DNA of 39,904 nt from Gammaproteobacteria bacterium (GTDB lineage Bacteria > Pseudomonadota > Gammaproteobacteria > UBA9214): NCBI GenBank assembly GCA_029860045.1, contig JAOUBY010000016.1, positions 1-39,904 on the forward strand, given 5' to 3'. Of the stretch, positions 23,840 to 32,333 are shown in pieces. A program made the translations under genes and the position numbers. How positions within the stretch are numbered: the first letter of the stretch is position 1; the number at the start of each line of letters is the position of its first letter. The notes beneath the pieces are model-generated. The model worked only from the letters and a program-made list of their open reading frames with translations. It was not told the DNA's origin and did no database searches.

Positions 23840-24508
23840 ATGAAACTAATAACAAATATCATGATGACAGCGTTGCTGACAGTCAGCGCGCAAACGGCGA
23901 TCGGGGCGGATTTGCGGGTGCGCGTATTCGAGCGTGGCGGAAATGTGCCGCTGGCCGGTGTCTCCGTCTGCCTGGGGACCCAGGCGAGACTGGATCAACT
24001 GGGAGCTAAACTGACCGATGCCAGGGGGTTCGTGGTGTTCGATTCCCTGCCGTCGGCGCAGTTGCTGGTAACGGCCTCCATGCCCGGTTACAAATCCGAA
24101 CAGGAACTGATGGTGACGTCCAATGCCAACCGCATGCTGGTGTTGTCGCTGTCCGGTGGCGGCGGTGGGCCAAACTGCGGGGCAGGTGGTCCAGGAAAAC
24201 GTGTCATTGGCGGTCTTAAGGTAGAACGCTTTGCCATTAACAACGGTGCGGCAACGTCTGCCCAACACAGTGTGACGCTCAATCATGCAGCGTCCGGTGC
24301 GGTGACACAGTACCGTGTCAGCGAGCGTTCCGACTTCAGTGACGCCGAGTGGCAGGACCACGCGGCTGCACCGGTTTTCAAGCTGAGTGAAGGCAATGGC
24401 AGGAAACAGATCTGGTTCCAGGTGCGGCGCCACTCATCACTGAATGATGCTGTTGTGGAAACGGTCAGTCCCGCCGTGAGCGATTCGATCGTGCTGCGGG
24501 GTAACTGA
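23840..24508 (+). CDS. Exported protein with carboxypeptidase-regulatory-like domain
   Basis: A 222-residue protein with a signal peptide (ALLTVSAQTAIGA before DLRVRVFE). The first mature part resembles a CarboxypepD-regulatory / transthyretin-like beta domain: NVPLAGVSVCLGTQ, TDARGFVVFDSLPSAQLLVTA, MPGYKSEQEL. A glycine-rich linker (SGGGGGPNCGAGGPG) leads to a second beta-rich part (HSVTLNHAASGAVTQYRVSE) ending in a repeated pattern like fibronectin type III. It probably acts in the periplasm or cell surface by binding; no catalytic motif is seen. GGAG lies about ten bases upstream of the ATG. It converges on the four-cysteine gene, 14 bp apart. Confidence 0.65.
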   Translation: MKLITNIMMTALLTVSAQTAIGADLRVRVFERGGNVPLAGVSVCLGTQARLDQLGAKLTDARGFVVFDSLPSAQLLVTASMPGYKSEQELMVTSNANRMLVLSLSGGGGGPNCGAGGPGKRVIGGLKVERFAINNGAATSAQHSVTLNHAASGAVTQYRVSERSDFSDAEWQDHAAAPVFKLSEGNGRKQIWFQVRRHSSLNDAVVETVSPAVSDSIVLRGN

Positions 24509-24522
24509 ATAGCAGCTGCAGC

Positions 24523-24987
24523 TCATTCATCGCTTTTCGGGGTGCGTTTCCTGCGGCCCTCGAATTTAACGATGCCCTGTACGATGATGTCATACGGCAG
24601 TTGTTCCAGGCTGTCGTAACGCTGTAGTGCGAGGTCCAGGGTAGTGATGATGTCCGCCACATTCTGCTGGTCTTCCAGCTCCGGATGAATCAGGTCCTGC
24701 AGACCCAGCAGGCCTCCGGTCTGTACCCGAATCTCCTTGGCGTGTGGCAGCTGGCCTTCCGCATGAGTCATGTGCAGCGCAAACCGGGCATTGCTGCGCA
24801 TGCGCATCAGCAGCTCGGTGCACAGGGCGTTACCGGATGCTGACTTGCAGGAAATTCCCTCGCGATCGGCAAGGTGGAAGCGGACTGACTTGCTGCAGGC
24901 GCTGCGGCGCGAGTTGATCGTTTTTTCAAACACGCAGCGCCGTTCATTGATGGCCTGATAGGTATCCTTGTATTGCTGCTCTTCCAT
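24523..24987 (-). CDS. Four-cysteine protein A (paralogue of the 31420 gene)
   Basis: A 154-residue soluble protein of unknown family. Four cysteines (about residues 17, 30, 46 and 55) follow a C-x12-C-x15-C-x8-C spacing that is exactly repeated in the protein at 31420-31836. Both also share a GGLLG-L/V-Q motif and a PYxxxV ending in a basic RRxR tail. The spacing suggests a zinc or iron-sulfur site, but this is inference. ATG 24987 is used; a TTG start at 25032 inside the preceding gene is possible. It is the last gene of a minus-strand run beginning at 25983. Confidence 0.6.
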   Translation of the reverse strand: MEEQQYKDTYQAINERRCVFEKTINSRRSACSKSVRFHLADREGISCKSASGNALCTELLMRMRSNARFALHMTHAEGQLPHAKEIRVQTGGLLGLQDLIHPELEDQQNVADIITTLDLALQRYDSLEQLPYDIIVQGIVKFEGRRKRTPKSDE

Positions 24988-25009
24988 TACCGGTGCATGT
25001 CGGGCGGCA

Positions 25010-25249
25010 TTATTTCTCCCACTCCTTGGCAATCGGTTCTTCGCGGTGATCTGTCAGGCTCTTCTCGGCCTCGGCAGTGTCTCCGGCAAAAGTAATTTTG
25101 TAGATCTGGTTGTCGGCCAGTGGTTGCTCGGCGCGCAGGCGCTTGACTTCATTTTTCGCTGCCTTGAAAACATCAAACTCACTGACAAGGCTGACTGACT
25201 TTTTGTCCGATGGTTCGCTGGTTGTGACAATGTAGAGATAGTAAGGCAT
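25010..25249 (-). CDS. Small hypothetical protein
   Basis: A 79-residue acidic soluble protein with no cysteine, starting MPYYLYIVTTSEPSDKK. It appears to have a beta strand, a basic helix (FDVFKAAKNEVKRLRAEQ) and a further strand (NQIYKITFAGDT). I do not recognise a family. GGAG lies about nine bases before ATG 25249. It precedes the four-cysteine gene by 22 bp on the same strand, which suggests joint expression. Confidence 0.6.
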   Translation of the reverse strand: MPYYLYIVTTSEPSDKKSVSLVSEFDVFKAAKNEVKRLRAEQPLADNQIYKITFAGDTAEAEKSLTDHREEPIAKEWEK

Positions 25250-25301
25250 GCAAGACTCCGTGGTCGGGCCGGGCCCGGTAAATTATATCAGCGGCTGGCA
25301 G

Positions 25302-25694
25302 TTAGTCATCACCCTGGCGGGCCGCAGCTCCAAATTCATGGCGGCCGGTATGCAGGCGCTTGTATTTTCTCACCATGACTATCGTCTTGAGCAGTGCCGG
25401 CGTATCAATTGCAGCGATATTCAGTCCGATAGTAATACAGCGTAACGGAAACCCTTGTGGCGCAATCTCGATGTACTGGCGCTGACGGGAGGTGCTGGCG
25501 TGTTCCCCGGCGTCGTGCCGGTATTTCAGTGCGTGGACGGTTGCATCCCGGATAATGGGGCAGCCATCAAATATACCCAGGAAGCGGATGTATGCACTCT
25601 CGCTACCGGAATGCCCGGCCTGGATATAGTCTTTCCCGCACCTGGCAAGAGTCGAGCGGAAATCTTCAACCGAGGTCGGCTCCCGATTATCCAT
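25302..25694 (-). CDS. Hypothetical protein in DUF3301 operon
   Basis: A 130-residue protein of unknown family. It contains three cysteines in spread positions and several basic patches (VRKYKRLHTGRHEF). There is no signal peptide or membrane segment. The start at 25694 lies within the last eight bases of the DUF3301-like gene, giving an overlapping arrangement that points to translational coupling. Codon composition is less typical than that of its neighbours, so it is listed with reserve. Confidence 0.45.
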   Translation of the reverse strand: MDNREPTSVEDFRSTLARCGKDYIQAGHSGSESAYIRFLGIFDGCPIIRDATVHALKYRHDAGEHASTSRQRQYIEIAPQGFPLRCITIGLNIAAIDTPALLKTIVMVRKYKRLHTGRHEFGAAARQGDD

Positions 25695-25983
25695 CCAGCA
25701 GTACTGAGCTCACCCGGGTATTTCTGATGATGATACAACCGGTACGGCGCCCGATGCCGTCCTCGCTGTAGTCGAAGGTGTAGGTGCGTTGCAGGCCTGG
25801 CCCGCCTGCTCCGGTAAAGAACGGCTTGATGCTCTGCAGTACGGCGGTGCCATCCAGGAACTGCACACCCTGCTGGTTGCAGGTTTGCCGGGCCGTTTCG
25901 ATCGCAGTATCGCGGCTGCGCTGGCTGGCCTGCCAGAGCAGCACCAGGATCACAATCAGCAGCAGCAGAGAAATGGAAGTCAT
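25687..25983 (-). CDS. DUF3301 family protein
   Basis: A 98-residue protein with one N-terminal membrane helix (ISLLLLIVILVLLWQASQ), then a soluble part that fits DUF3301: ARQTCNQQGVQFLDGTAVL, PGLQRTYTFDYSEDG and RRTGCIIIRNTRV. DUF3301 proteins are membrane-anchored and of unknown function in Gammaproteobacteria. It is the first of four minus-strand genes (25983 down to 24523). The start is divergent from the antitoxin gene with 197 bp between. Confidence 0.75.
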   Translation of the reverse strand: MTSISLLLLIVILVLLWQASQRSRDTAIETARQTCNQQGVQFLDGTAVLQSIKPFFTGAGGPGLQRTYTFDYSEDGIGRRTGCIIIRNTRVSSVLLDG

Positions 25984-26120
25984 GTCAGGTTGTCACCTTG
26001 TTTGGCTGAAACAGTCATTGATAATTTTCTATCATATGTGCTGCGCGCTACAAAGACACGCCAGCTCATTCGAAATTTGCACAGTAATGTTGTGGCATTG
26101 CCGCCCGATGCCGGGTGCCA

Positions 26121-26147
26121 TGGCATGCTAGTATGCCACGCATACTA
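26121..26147. promoter_or_regulatory. Operator-like overlapping palindromes
   Basis: Two inverted repeats overlap here, 34 bp before the antitoxin start. TGGCATGCTAGTATGCCA (26121-26138) is a near-perfect 18-bp palindrome, and TAGTATGC / GCATACTA (26129-26136 and 26140-26147) is a perfect 8-bp repeat with 3 bp between. This makes three alternating half-sites of GCATRCTA. Such arrays are typical of antitoxin-controlled promoters. Confidence 0.55.
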
Positions 26148-26180
26148 AAGCAGCCCCACGGCGGGGTAGTGGGAATCCGT

Positions 26181-26582
26181 ATGTCAGTTCTGACCAATGA
26201 AGATCGTAACGCGCTCGGCCGCATCGTCGTTAACCTGCTTGATGACTGGGGTATCGGTGCGTCCGACCAGGTTGCCATGCTGGCCTTGCCGGAGGGAACA
26301 CCGACACGCATGCTGCGGCGTTACCATGAAGATACCCCGTTGCCGGATGATCCGGATGTAATGAAGCGGGTTGAGCACCTGCTCGGTATCGCCGATGCCC
26401 TGCGTACCACTTTTCCACGCAATGCCAGCATCGGGTTGTTGTGGCTCAAGCAACCCTGCAAGCGTCTGCGCCGCCGCCGTCCGGCGGATATCATGATCGA
26501 GGATGGTCTGAGCGGGTTGATCACTGTGCGCACCCACCTCGACTGTTCCTTTGCCTGGCAGGAATCCGAACGCCAGGATTGA
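26181..26582 (+). CDS. MbcA/ParS/Xre-type antitoxin-like protein
   Basis: A 133-residue protein resembling the MbcA/ParS/Xre antitoxin family. The N-terminal half has a Xre-like helical DNA-binding region, and the C-terminal DUF2384 part has LLGIADALRTTFPRN, WLKQPCKRLRRRRPADIMIEDGLSGLITVRTHLDC. Such proteins normally neutralise a RES-domain toxin encoded next door. No RES or other toxin gene is seen on either side, so this is an orphan copy that may only regulate transcription. ATG 26181 is used; earlier in-frame ATGs lie within the palindromic region and lack support. Confidence 0.75.
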   Translation: MSVLTNEDRNALGRIVVNLLDDWGIGASDQVAMLALPEGTPTRMLRRYHEDTPLPDDPDVMKRVEHLLGIADALRTTFPRNASIGLLWLKQPCKRLRRRRPADIMIEDGLSGLITVRTHLDCSFAWQESERQD

Positions 26583-26858
26583 TCCATGTCCGCAGTTTTC
26601 GACAGAAAATGGAGCGGTCCGCTGCCAATGAACGGTTGGTAGACTTCAGTAAAGTGGGCGTTTAACATATTACAAAAATAGACCAGGTCCAAGGGTACAT
26701 AATTCCGGTATTGTCCTGAGATCCTGGCGTTGTTACACGGGATGACGTGCTGCCTCATGTCTTCCGGTCAGCGAGTCCGTTTATGCGATTTGTGGCCTGG
26801 CTGGAGTTGGTGGCAACCGCGGAGGGAGCGGAAGATTTTCGAATCAGGCACGCGCGGT

Positions 26859-29504
26859 ATGAGAGAGGCTGACAACAACAATCTCCAAAAGGACATTCGA
26901 CCAACTGGCGCTATGCCACTGGATGTTCCCGAAATTTCCGTTATCGTACCCGTTTATAATAAAGCTGCTCACCTCGCCGAGAGCCTGGAATCGATACTGG
27001 CTCAGTCGCAGTGTTCGCTGGAGGTGATCTGCGTTGATGATGTATCGACTGACGGATCGGGCGAAATTCTCGAGCAATTTGCAAAAAAGGATGCACGGGT
27101 AACAGTCATTTGTCAGGACCGGAACCGGGGCGCGGCGGTCGCGCGCAACGCGGGCCTTGCAGCAGCACGGGGTGAGTTCGTTCAGTTTACCGACGCCGAC
27201 GATCTGCTAACAACGGATGCGCTCGGGTTGCTTTTGGGCAAGGCCCGGGCGGACAAGGTAGATGTGGTCCGCGGCGGTGTTGTGGGTTTCCGTACAGAGG
27301 CTAATGAGCAGCAGCAAGCGCTGGATACTCCTCAGGCGCGGAGTCGATTCAGTCCCCTTGACCATCGAACATTCTGGGTGCCGTGGTGGCATCAGACCTA
27401 TCTCTTTTCGCGCCAGTTTCTGTTGTCAGAGCAAATCCACTACCCCGAGCTGTGCAGCGGTGAGGACCCGGTGTTCCTGGCGCAGGTGCTGATCCGTGTC
27501 CCGTGCATGTCCACGATATCAACGGTTACCTATCGCTATCGGCTTGCACCGCTCGAGCAAAAAGGCAGGGTCACCTACCGGCACTTGCGGGATTATCTGT
27601 GTCATGCCGGACAGGTTCGGAGTCTGTTTCTCGGCGTGCATCCGAAGGCATGGCATAGTGGATTTGCCCCTTTACTTCTTCCCGAGATCGAGTCGATGGT
27701 GAATAACTGGCCGATAACTCACAGCGAACGGCAGTTGGCGGAAGCGGAAATGCAGCAGATTTTCGACTTGCCCGGCGCAGACGGCGGGGGTCAGGCACAT
27801 CGCAAGCTCCTGTTTATGTACAACGTCTGTGGACTTGGGGGAGTCGAGACCTCAATCATCAACAAGATGGAGGCGCTGCGTTCACAGGGGGTGGAGGTGC
27901 GGGCGCTGTTCCAGTCTCTCTGGGGAGAAGGGGGGCAGTTCGCAGCACAGCAGCCTGGCTTCGTGGTCCTGGCCGACGAGGAAGCTCAGCAGCGTTTCAT
28001 ACGCGAATGGAATCCCGACGCCATCATCGTCGTCGATGCGCCGTGGCTTATCGATGTGGCGGGCCAGGCCGATGTGTGTTGTCCTATCCTGTTCGAGTCA
28101 CATCTGTCTGAACGTGCGGCTATGGAGTGGCGCGTTCGGGGTGGAATCTCGGATTTGCGTGTGTCTGCCATACTCGTGCCCTCGGAATTCAATCGTACTC
28201 TCCTGGTTGAGTTCGGTGCCGATCCGCAGCTCGTGCGTGTCATCCCGAATCCGCTCGATCCCACGCGCTTCCAGGTGGATCCGGATACGGATATTCTGAC
28301 GTGTCTTGGATTACCGGTAGACCGCCGGCTGGTGTTGTTTGTTGGTCGACTCGAGCCGGCGAAAAACCCGATGGAGTTTGTGCATGTTTGCGCCGAGCTG
28401 GCCAAACACAACCCCGGTATTCAGTGTGTGGTGTTGGGCGACGCGGTGGACACGGCGGAGTACGCGGACAGCGTCCAGGCTGAAGCGGAGTCGACAGGAC
28501 TGAGTATCACTTTCCGCGAGCGAGTTGCTTATGACGATATGCCGCTACTTTACAACGCAGTTGCAGCATCAGGGGGCTGCCTGCTATCGACTTCACTGAA
28601 CGAGTCGCAACCCATGATTGTACTGGAGGCGATGGCCTGTGGGTGCCCGGTCGTTGCCAGTGATGTGGGTGGCCTGCGGGAGATTATAGAGGATGGCCAG
28701 ACCGGATCTGTATATCCGGCCGGGGATTTACAAGAGGCGGCAGCATCCGTATCACGGATGCTAAACGATAAGGATCACCGTGACGCGATTGTGAAAGCTG
28801 CAGTGGACTACGTAAACACAAGGCATGGGCTCGCAGGGGCCGCCACTGGATATGTCACCGTACTCGATGAACTCGGTGCAGCTTCCGGTTGTCTCGGCGC
28901 ATCACCGCAAGCGGTTACTCAGGAACAGCAGACCGAAGCCCGTGTCGAAAGGACAAACCCGGCTTCGCTGGCACAGAGCCTGGTGGGACTCTTTTCGGAG
29001 CAGGTCCTTGTCGGAGTGCGGCGAACAGTTGAGCCCTACAGTAACGTGGTTCCACGGGTGCACCTGGGATTCGAGGATACTGCAGCCGTAGCTCTGGAGA
29101 TGCGTCCCAAGGAAGATTTCTCGCGCAGTCCAGACCGATGTCTCAATACGGCGGTTCTCGATTACAGGGGGGCCAGTCGCTGGTTTACGATAGAAGCACC
29201 CGTCAGTTGGGCTGAACTGGAGGGGGCAGGGCAGTATCAGGTCGGTCTCTATGGGCGTCCGAACCGCCTGCTGAATTGCCGGGTTGTGTTACGTGTACCA
29301 AATGGCGACGGCACTACCGAGGACTTCCGCTGCTGCGATCTGGTGCTTACTCCGGAGGGGCGCTCGGCACACGGACGCGGGCAGCTCAAGCGACTGGATA
29401 TGAGCACACTGGACCAGGGGCGTCAGCCTGAAATGTTGTTCTTCTTCGATACGAACTCGGACCTGCATCTGGAGCTCGACTATATGACTGCCTATTTTGC
29501 GTGA
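26859..29504 (+). CDS. Fused glycosyltransferase: GT2 plus GT4 domains
   Basis: An 881-residue cytoplasmic protein. Residues about 20-250 are a GT2 (GT-A) domain: ISVIVPVYNKAAHL, DDVSTDGSGEIL and the metal-binding TDADD near residue 112. Residues about 310-690 are a GT4 (GT-B) domain: GLGGVETSIINKM, LFVGRLEPAKNP and the E-X7-E site ESQPMIVLE (Glu582 and Glu590). The last 180 residues form a beta-rich domain of unknown type. Two sugars could be added by one protein, to a lipid, a polysaccharide or a protein. ATG 26859 precedes the GT2 start by about 25 residues; upstream frames with ATG at 26730 look non-coding. Its stop overlaps the next gene in TGATG. Confidence 0.85.
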   Translation: MREADNNNLQKDIRPTGAMPLDVPEISVIVPVYNKAAHLAESLESILAQSQCSLEVICVDDVSTDGSGEILEQFAKKDARVTVICQDRNRGAAVARNAGLAAARGEFVQFTDADDLLTTDALGLLLGKARADKVDVVRGGVVGFRTEANEQQQALDTPQARSRFSPLDHRTFWVPWWHQTYLFSRQFLLSEQIHYPELCSGEDPVFLAQVLIRVPCMSTISTVTYRYRLAPLEQKGRVTYRHLRDYLCHAGQVRSLFLGVHPKAWHSGFAPLLLPEIESMVNNWPITHSERQLAEAEMQQIFDLPGADGGGQAHRKLLFMYNVCGLGGVETSIINKMEALRSQGVEVRALFQSLWGEGGQFAAQQPGFVVLADEEAQQRFIREWNPDAIIVVDAPWLIDVAGQADVCCPILFESHLSERAAMEWRVRGGISDLRVSAILVPSEFNRTLLVEFGADPQLVRVIPNPLDPTRFQVDPDTDILTCLGLPVDRRLVLFVGRLEPAKNPMEFVHVCAELAKHNPGIQCVVLGDAVDTAEYADSVQAEAESTGLSITFRERVAYDDMPLLYNAVAASGGCLLSTSLNESQPMIVLEAMACGCPVVASDVGGLREIIEDGQTGSVYPAGDLQEAAASVSRMLNDKDHRDAIVKAAVDYVNTRHGLAGAATGYVTVLDELGAASGCLGASPQAVTQEQQTEARVERTNPASLAQSLVGLFSEQVLVGVRRTVEPYSNVVPRVHLGFEDTAAVALEMRPKEDFSRSPDRCLNTAVLDYRGASRWFTIEAPVSWAELEGAGQYQVGLYGRPNRLLNCRVVLRVPNGDGTTEDFRCCDLVLTPEGRSAHGRGQLKRLDMSTLDQGRQPEMLFFFDTNSDLHLELDYMTAYFA

Positions 29505-31372
29505 TGTCCATGTCCTGGGCTATCGGATTTGTCACACTTGAAAGACCGGTTCTGGCGCAACGTTTTGTGCGCTCTGCGCGCCTTATGTTCCCCGATGTTC
29601 CTATCTACGTGGCGGAGCAGTCGCGAAGACTGGGACCAATGGCTGAATTCTACGAGGCTGAGCGGGTCACCGTGGTCCGCATGCCATTTGATGCGGGCCT
29701 GTCTGCTTCACGCAATGCGCTGGTCGAGGCCATGAATGTAGATTATTTAGCTCTTTGCGACGACGATTTCATTCTGGGGCCTGCAACATCATTTCCGTCA
29801 GCTATCAGTGTTCTCGAGCAAGATGAGGAGCTGGGGGTGGTAGGTGGCATGTTGCACGATTACGACGGAGTGACCGAGCGCATCCGTAACTGGGAGATGT
29901 TTTTCGATCACGACGAAAGGAACCAGCGCTTCACCGCGACTCCTATTTACAACCACCCGCCTGTCGTCCGGCAAATTAACGGGAAGACGGTCTATGTATG
30001 TGATGCGGTGTTGAACTTTGCCGTTTTACGCAAAGCGATGTTCTCGAGAAAGATACGCTGGGAGGAGAGTATCAAGGTTAATGGGGAGCACGAGGATTTC
30101 TACCTTAATCTGAAGAAGCACTCGCCCTATCGGGTTGCCTACCTGCCAACGATGGCTGCGCTGCACTTGAAGGTACAACAGCCAGCCTTTTATACAAAAT
30201 TGCGTTCACGAGAAGACGGCAGGCATGGATTCATTAGGAAGTGGAACCTCGTGTCTCACCTGGAGATTGGGGTTGGGGGCCGCCCTCTTGATGGTGCGCC
30301 GGTTCGCAGCTGGTTTGTCGGGGGCAAGGATGGGGCGGACAACACCGCGTATTCCAGCCCGCTGGCCGAAGGTGATTCACTGGATGCATCAGCCGGCATT
30401 TCCCATAGCCAGCTATACAGTGCCATGGAGCGAGAAGAGGCGTGCCAGACACTGGCAACGGCTGAGGCGACTAGCTTGCTGGACTGGATCGGCCCTCATG
30501 AGCGGTTCTCCCTGTCTATACCGGCTGGGCGGTTCTTGTTCTGCTATCAACCTGCCGTCGATAACGAAGGAGACATGCTGCTTTGGGGTCGGGACATGCA
30601 TCCCCCGGGTAATTCTGCCGCGGAACAGAACGGTGCCGGTGTCATTTTGCGCTGGTTTTCCTCGGGCGGAGATGTTCTCGTGTGGGAGAGTGAGGTTCAT
30701 GCAATCCGGTGCTCGGAAGACCGGTACTGGCAGCCACTGGCAGTGAGGGTCCCTGTTTGGCCCAGAGGTACAGCCTATCTGCGGTTCGAGGTCGTGTCTG
30801 CCTGCGAGAAACGTACTCCTTTGGCTGCAGGTTTCGTCTTTACCGACAGTAGTGCGGTGGAACCCCCGGGCGCCTGCGAATCGCATGGTGTGCTGGCGTT
30901 GTGCAGGGCAACGGCGGAAACTGCACGTGTGGAATCAGCGCACAAACCGCTTTTGGAACTCCTGGCCTCGGCACCGCGGGTTGAAATCGATGTCGTTCGA
31001 AACGCAGGGCAGCCATGGGTGACGATGGACGTTTCGAGTCTCGATTTCCTGGGGATCTCTCACGACAGCGCGGCAGAGTCGCCCCTGGTGCTTGCGTCCG
31101 GCCTGACTCGCGCCAGGGTTGCATTGGCGCCGCTGGCCCTCCCGCTGGACCTGGTTATGGACCCGGAAAAGGTACTGTTTGCCGGTGAAGCAGACCCGGA
31201 TGCGGAACAGCTGTTTATTATTGTTCCGCGTCTGGTCGATGTGATGCCGGACGGTGAATCGGCAGTTCCCGCGGATTCTGCCTTTGCCGATCCAGCTCCT
31301 GGTATTGATGATATCGATGCCCTGCTTGCTGCCCCAATCGACGTGTATGAAAAAACTGATATGCTGAGCTAG
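29504..31372 (+). CDS. Glycosyltransferase, B4GALNT/GT-A like
   Basis: A 622-residue protein. The first 250 residues are GT-A type: ASRNALVEAMNVDYLALCDDDF with the DDD metal site, and later GEHEDFYLNLKKHSPY, which is reminiscent of beta-1,4-N-acetylgalactosaminyltransferases. The rest is a beta-rich region similar in style to the end of the preceding gene. The last 25 residues contain IDDIDALLAA, encoded by DNA identical to a stretch of the opposite-strand gene downstream. ATG 29504 overlaps the previous stop as TGATG; GTG 29501 is also in frame. The two enzymes are probably translated together and act on the same glycan. Confidence 0.75.
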   Translation: MSMSWAIGFVTLERPVLAQRFVRSARLMFPDVPIYVAEQSRRLGPMAEFYEAERVTVVRMPFDAGLSASRNALVEAMNVDYLALCDDDFILGPATSFPSAISVLEQDEELGVVGGMLHDYDGVTERIRNWEMFFDHDERNQRFTATPIYNHPPVVRQINGKTVYVCDAVLNFAVLRKAMFSRKIRWEESIKVNGEHEDFYLNLKKHSPYRVAYLPTMAALHLKVQQPAFYTKLRSREDGRHGFIRKWNLVSHLEIGVGGRPLDGAPVRSWFVGGKDGADNTAYSSPLAEGDSLDASAGISHSQLYSAMEREEACQTLATAEATSLLDWIGPHERFSLSIPAGRFLFCYQPAVDNEGDMLLWGRDMHPPGNSAAEQNGAGVILRWFSSGGDVLVWESEVHAIRCSEDRYWQPLAVRVPVWPRGTAYLRFEVVSACEKRTPLAAGFVFTDSSAVEPPGACESHGVLALCRATAETARVESAHKPLLELLASAPRVEIDVVRNAGQPWVTMDVSSLDFLGISHDSAAESPLVLASGLTRARVALAPLALPLDLVMDPEKVLFAGEADPDAEQLFIIVPRLVDVMPDGESAVPADSAFADPAPGIDDIDALLAAPIDVYEKTDMLS

Positions 31373-31545
31373 GCCATCACGCCCTCGGCGCAGACCAGAT
31401 GGCTGGTGGCTATTCCGGTCTATCGCCCGCGCCGACGTGGTAGCTTCCAGGCCGTGATGTCGTCAACCAGTTGCTCGTAAGGGATCGATTCGAGACCGGA
31501 AAAGTGATCGATCGCGGCAGCAAGCAGGGCATCGATATCATCAAT
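31304..31545. repeat. Perfect 30-bp inverted repeat
   Basis: Plus-strand bases 31304-31333 are identical to the reverse complement of 31516-31545, 182 bp apart. The left arm lies at the end of the glycosyltransferase gene and the right arm inside the four-cysteine gene on the other strand. Both encode IDDIDALLAA, and identity continues at lower level for several bases after each arm. Confidence 0.95.
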
Positions 31546-31836
31546 TCGGTTCCCGGCGGATGTTTGCCCGGGCGTCATGCGTTGCACACCAAGCAGCCCG
31601 CCAAACTGGATCTTCACCAGAACGCTCTGTGGCATCCGGGTTAAATCATCCTCGACACCGAATGCCGGCAGTGCGGCCTGCTTGCAGTGTTCGAACAGTT
31701 GTCGACAGCGCGTATGGGCTGTGTCGGACTGGCAGGTGAATTCTGCTCCGCCGCGGCGGATGACCTGCGTGGCCCGGGCGCAGGCAAAATCACTCCTGGC
31801 AAGCGTGGCGCTGAACGGGCAGATCCGGTCGGTCAT
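31420..31836 (-). CDS. Four-cysteine protein B (paralogue of the 24523 gene)
   Basis: A 138-residue soluble protein with the same C-x12-C-x15-C-x8-C pattern as the protein at 24523, starting ICPFSATLARSDFACARA. Both share the GGLLGVQ/GGLLGLQ motif and the SIPYEQLV / QLPYDIIV segment before a basic end. Function is unknown; metal or cluster binding is guessed from the cysteine spacing. ATG 31836 is taken; TTG 31893 would add 19 residues, and neither has a good ribosome binding site. A 30-bp portion of this gene is repeated in inverted form in the glycosyltransferase tail. Confidence 0.6.
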   Translation of the reverse strand: MTDRICPFSATLARSDFACARATQVIRRGGAEFTCQSDTAHTRCRQLFEHCKQAALPAFGVEDDLTRMPQSVLVKIQFGGLLGVQRMTPGQTSAGNRIDDIDALLAAAIDHFSGLESIPYEQLVDDITAWKLPRRRGR

Positions 31837-31973
31837 GGCTGCAAGAATATTAAAAGGTTGTTGCGTTCGGCCTATTAGTAGCTTCTCGTTCAATGCTTTG
31901 CAAGCGCGGGATTGTGCTCCTCGACGTGATGCGTAATGATCGGACAGTCAGGTAACGCAGACAGGCATAGTTT

Positions 31974-32321
31974 ATGAGCAAGCCAGGGATCACGACAGCC
32001 ATTCCAAAGCGCCGTTATCGGCTCGGTGAGTTTACGCTTACCGTGCTTGGTGAAATTGATAGCAGTGACGGTGTGGACTACCGGTATATCATGGCTGTAA
32101 TTCAGGGGCAGAATCCGGAGCCGGGGCTGTACATTACCGCAGAGCAGCCGGCCGGTTCTGTTGGGCAGGCGCTCGATATGCGGGTCATCATGCGTGACGG
32201 TTCCGAGGTGATAGGGCAGGACGCAGAGTGGAGCCAGCTTGATGCCTTTACCAAAAAGGGCATTGATATCGTTGCAAGCGTTCTGAATCTTTCTGACGAG
32301 ACCCCGTATCAATTGCTGTAA
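31974..32321 (+). CDS. Hypothetical protein, beta-rich
   Basis: A 115-residue soluble protein of unknown family. Its middle holds several strand-like segments (GEFTLTVLGEID, YRYIMAVIQGQ, PGLYITAEQP, MRVIMRDGSEVIG) ending in a helix (DAFTKKGIDIVASVLN). There is no cysteine, signal peptide or membrane segment. It lies 12 bp before the next gene on the same strand. Confidence 0.55.
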   Translation: MSKPGITTAIPKRRYRLGEFTLTVLGEIDSSDGVDYRYIMAVIQGQNPEPGLYITAEQPAGSVGQALDMRVIMRDGSEVIGQDAEWSQLDAFTKKGIDIVASVLNLSDETPYQLL

Positions 32322-32333
32322 CAGGGAGATGGA

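Noticed and set aside
26730-26858. N-terminal extension of the glycosyltransferase rich in Trp, Arg and Cys.
   Set aside because: The residue composition is unlike the rest of the protein or the family, and no ribosome binding site supports ATG 26730.
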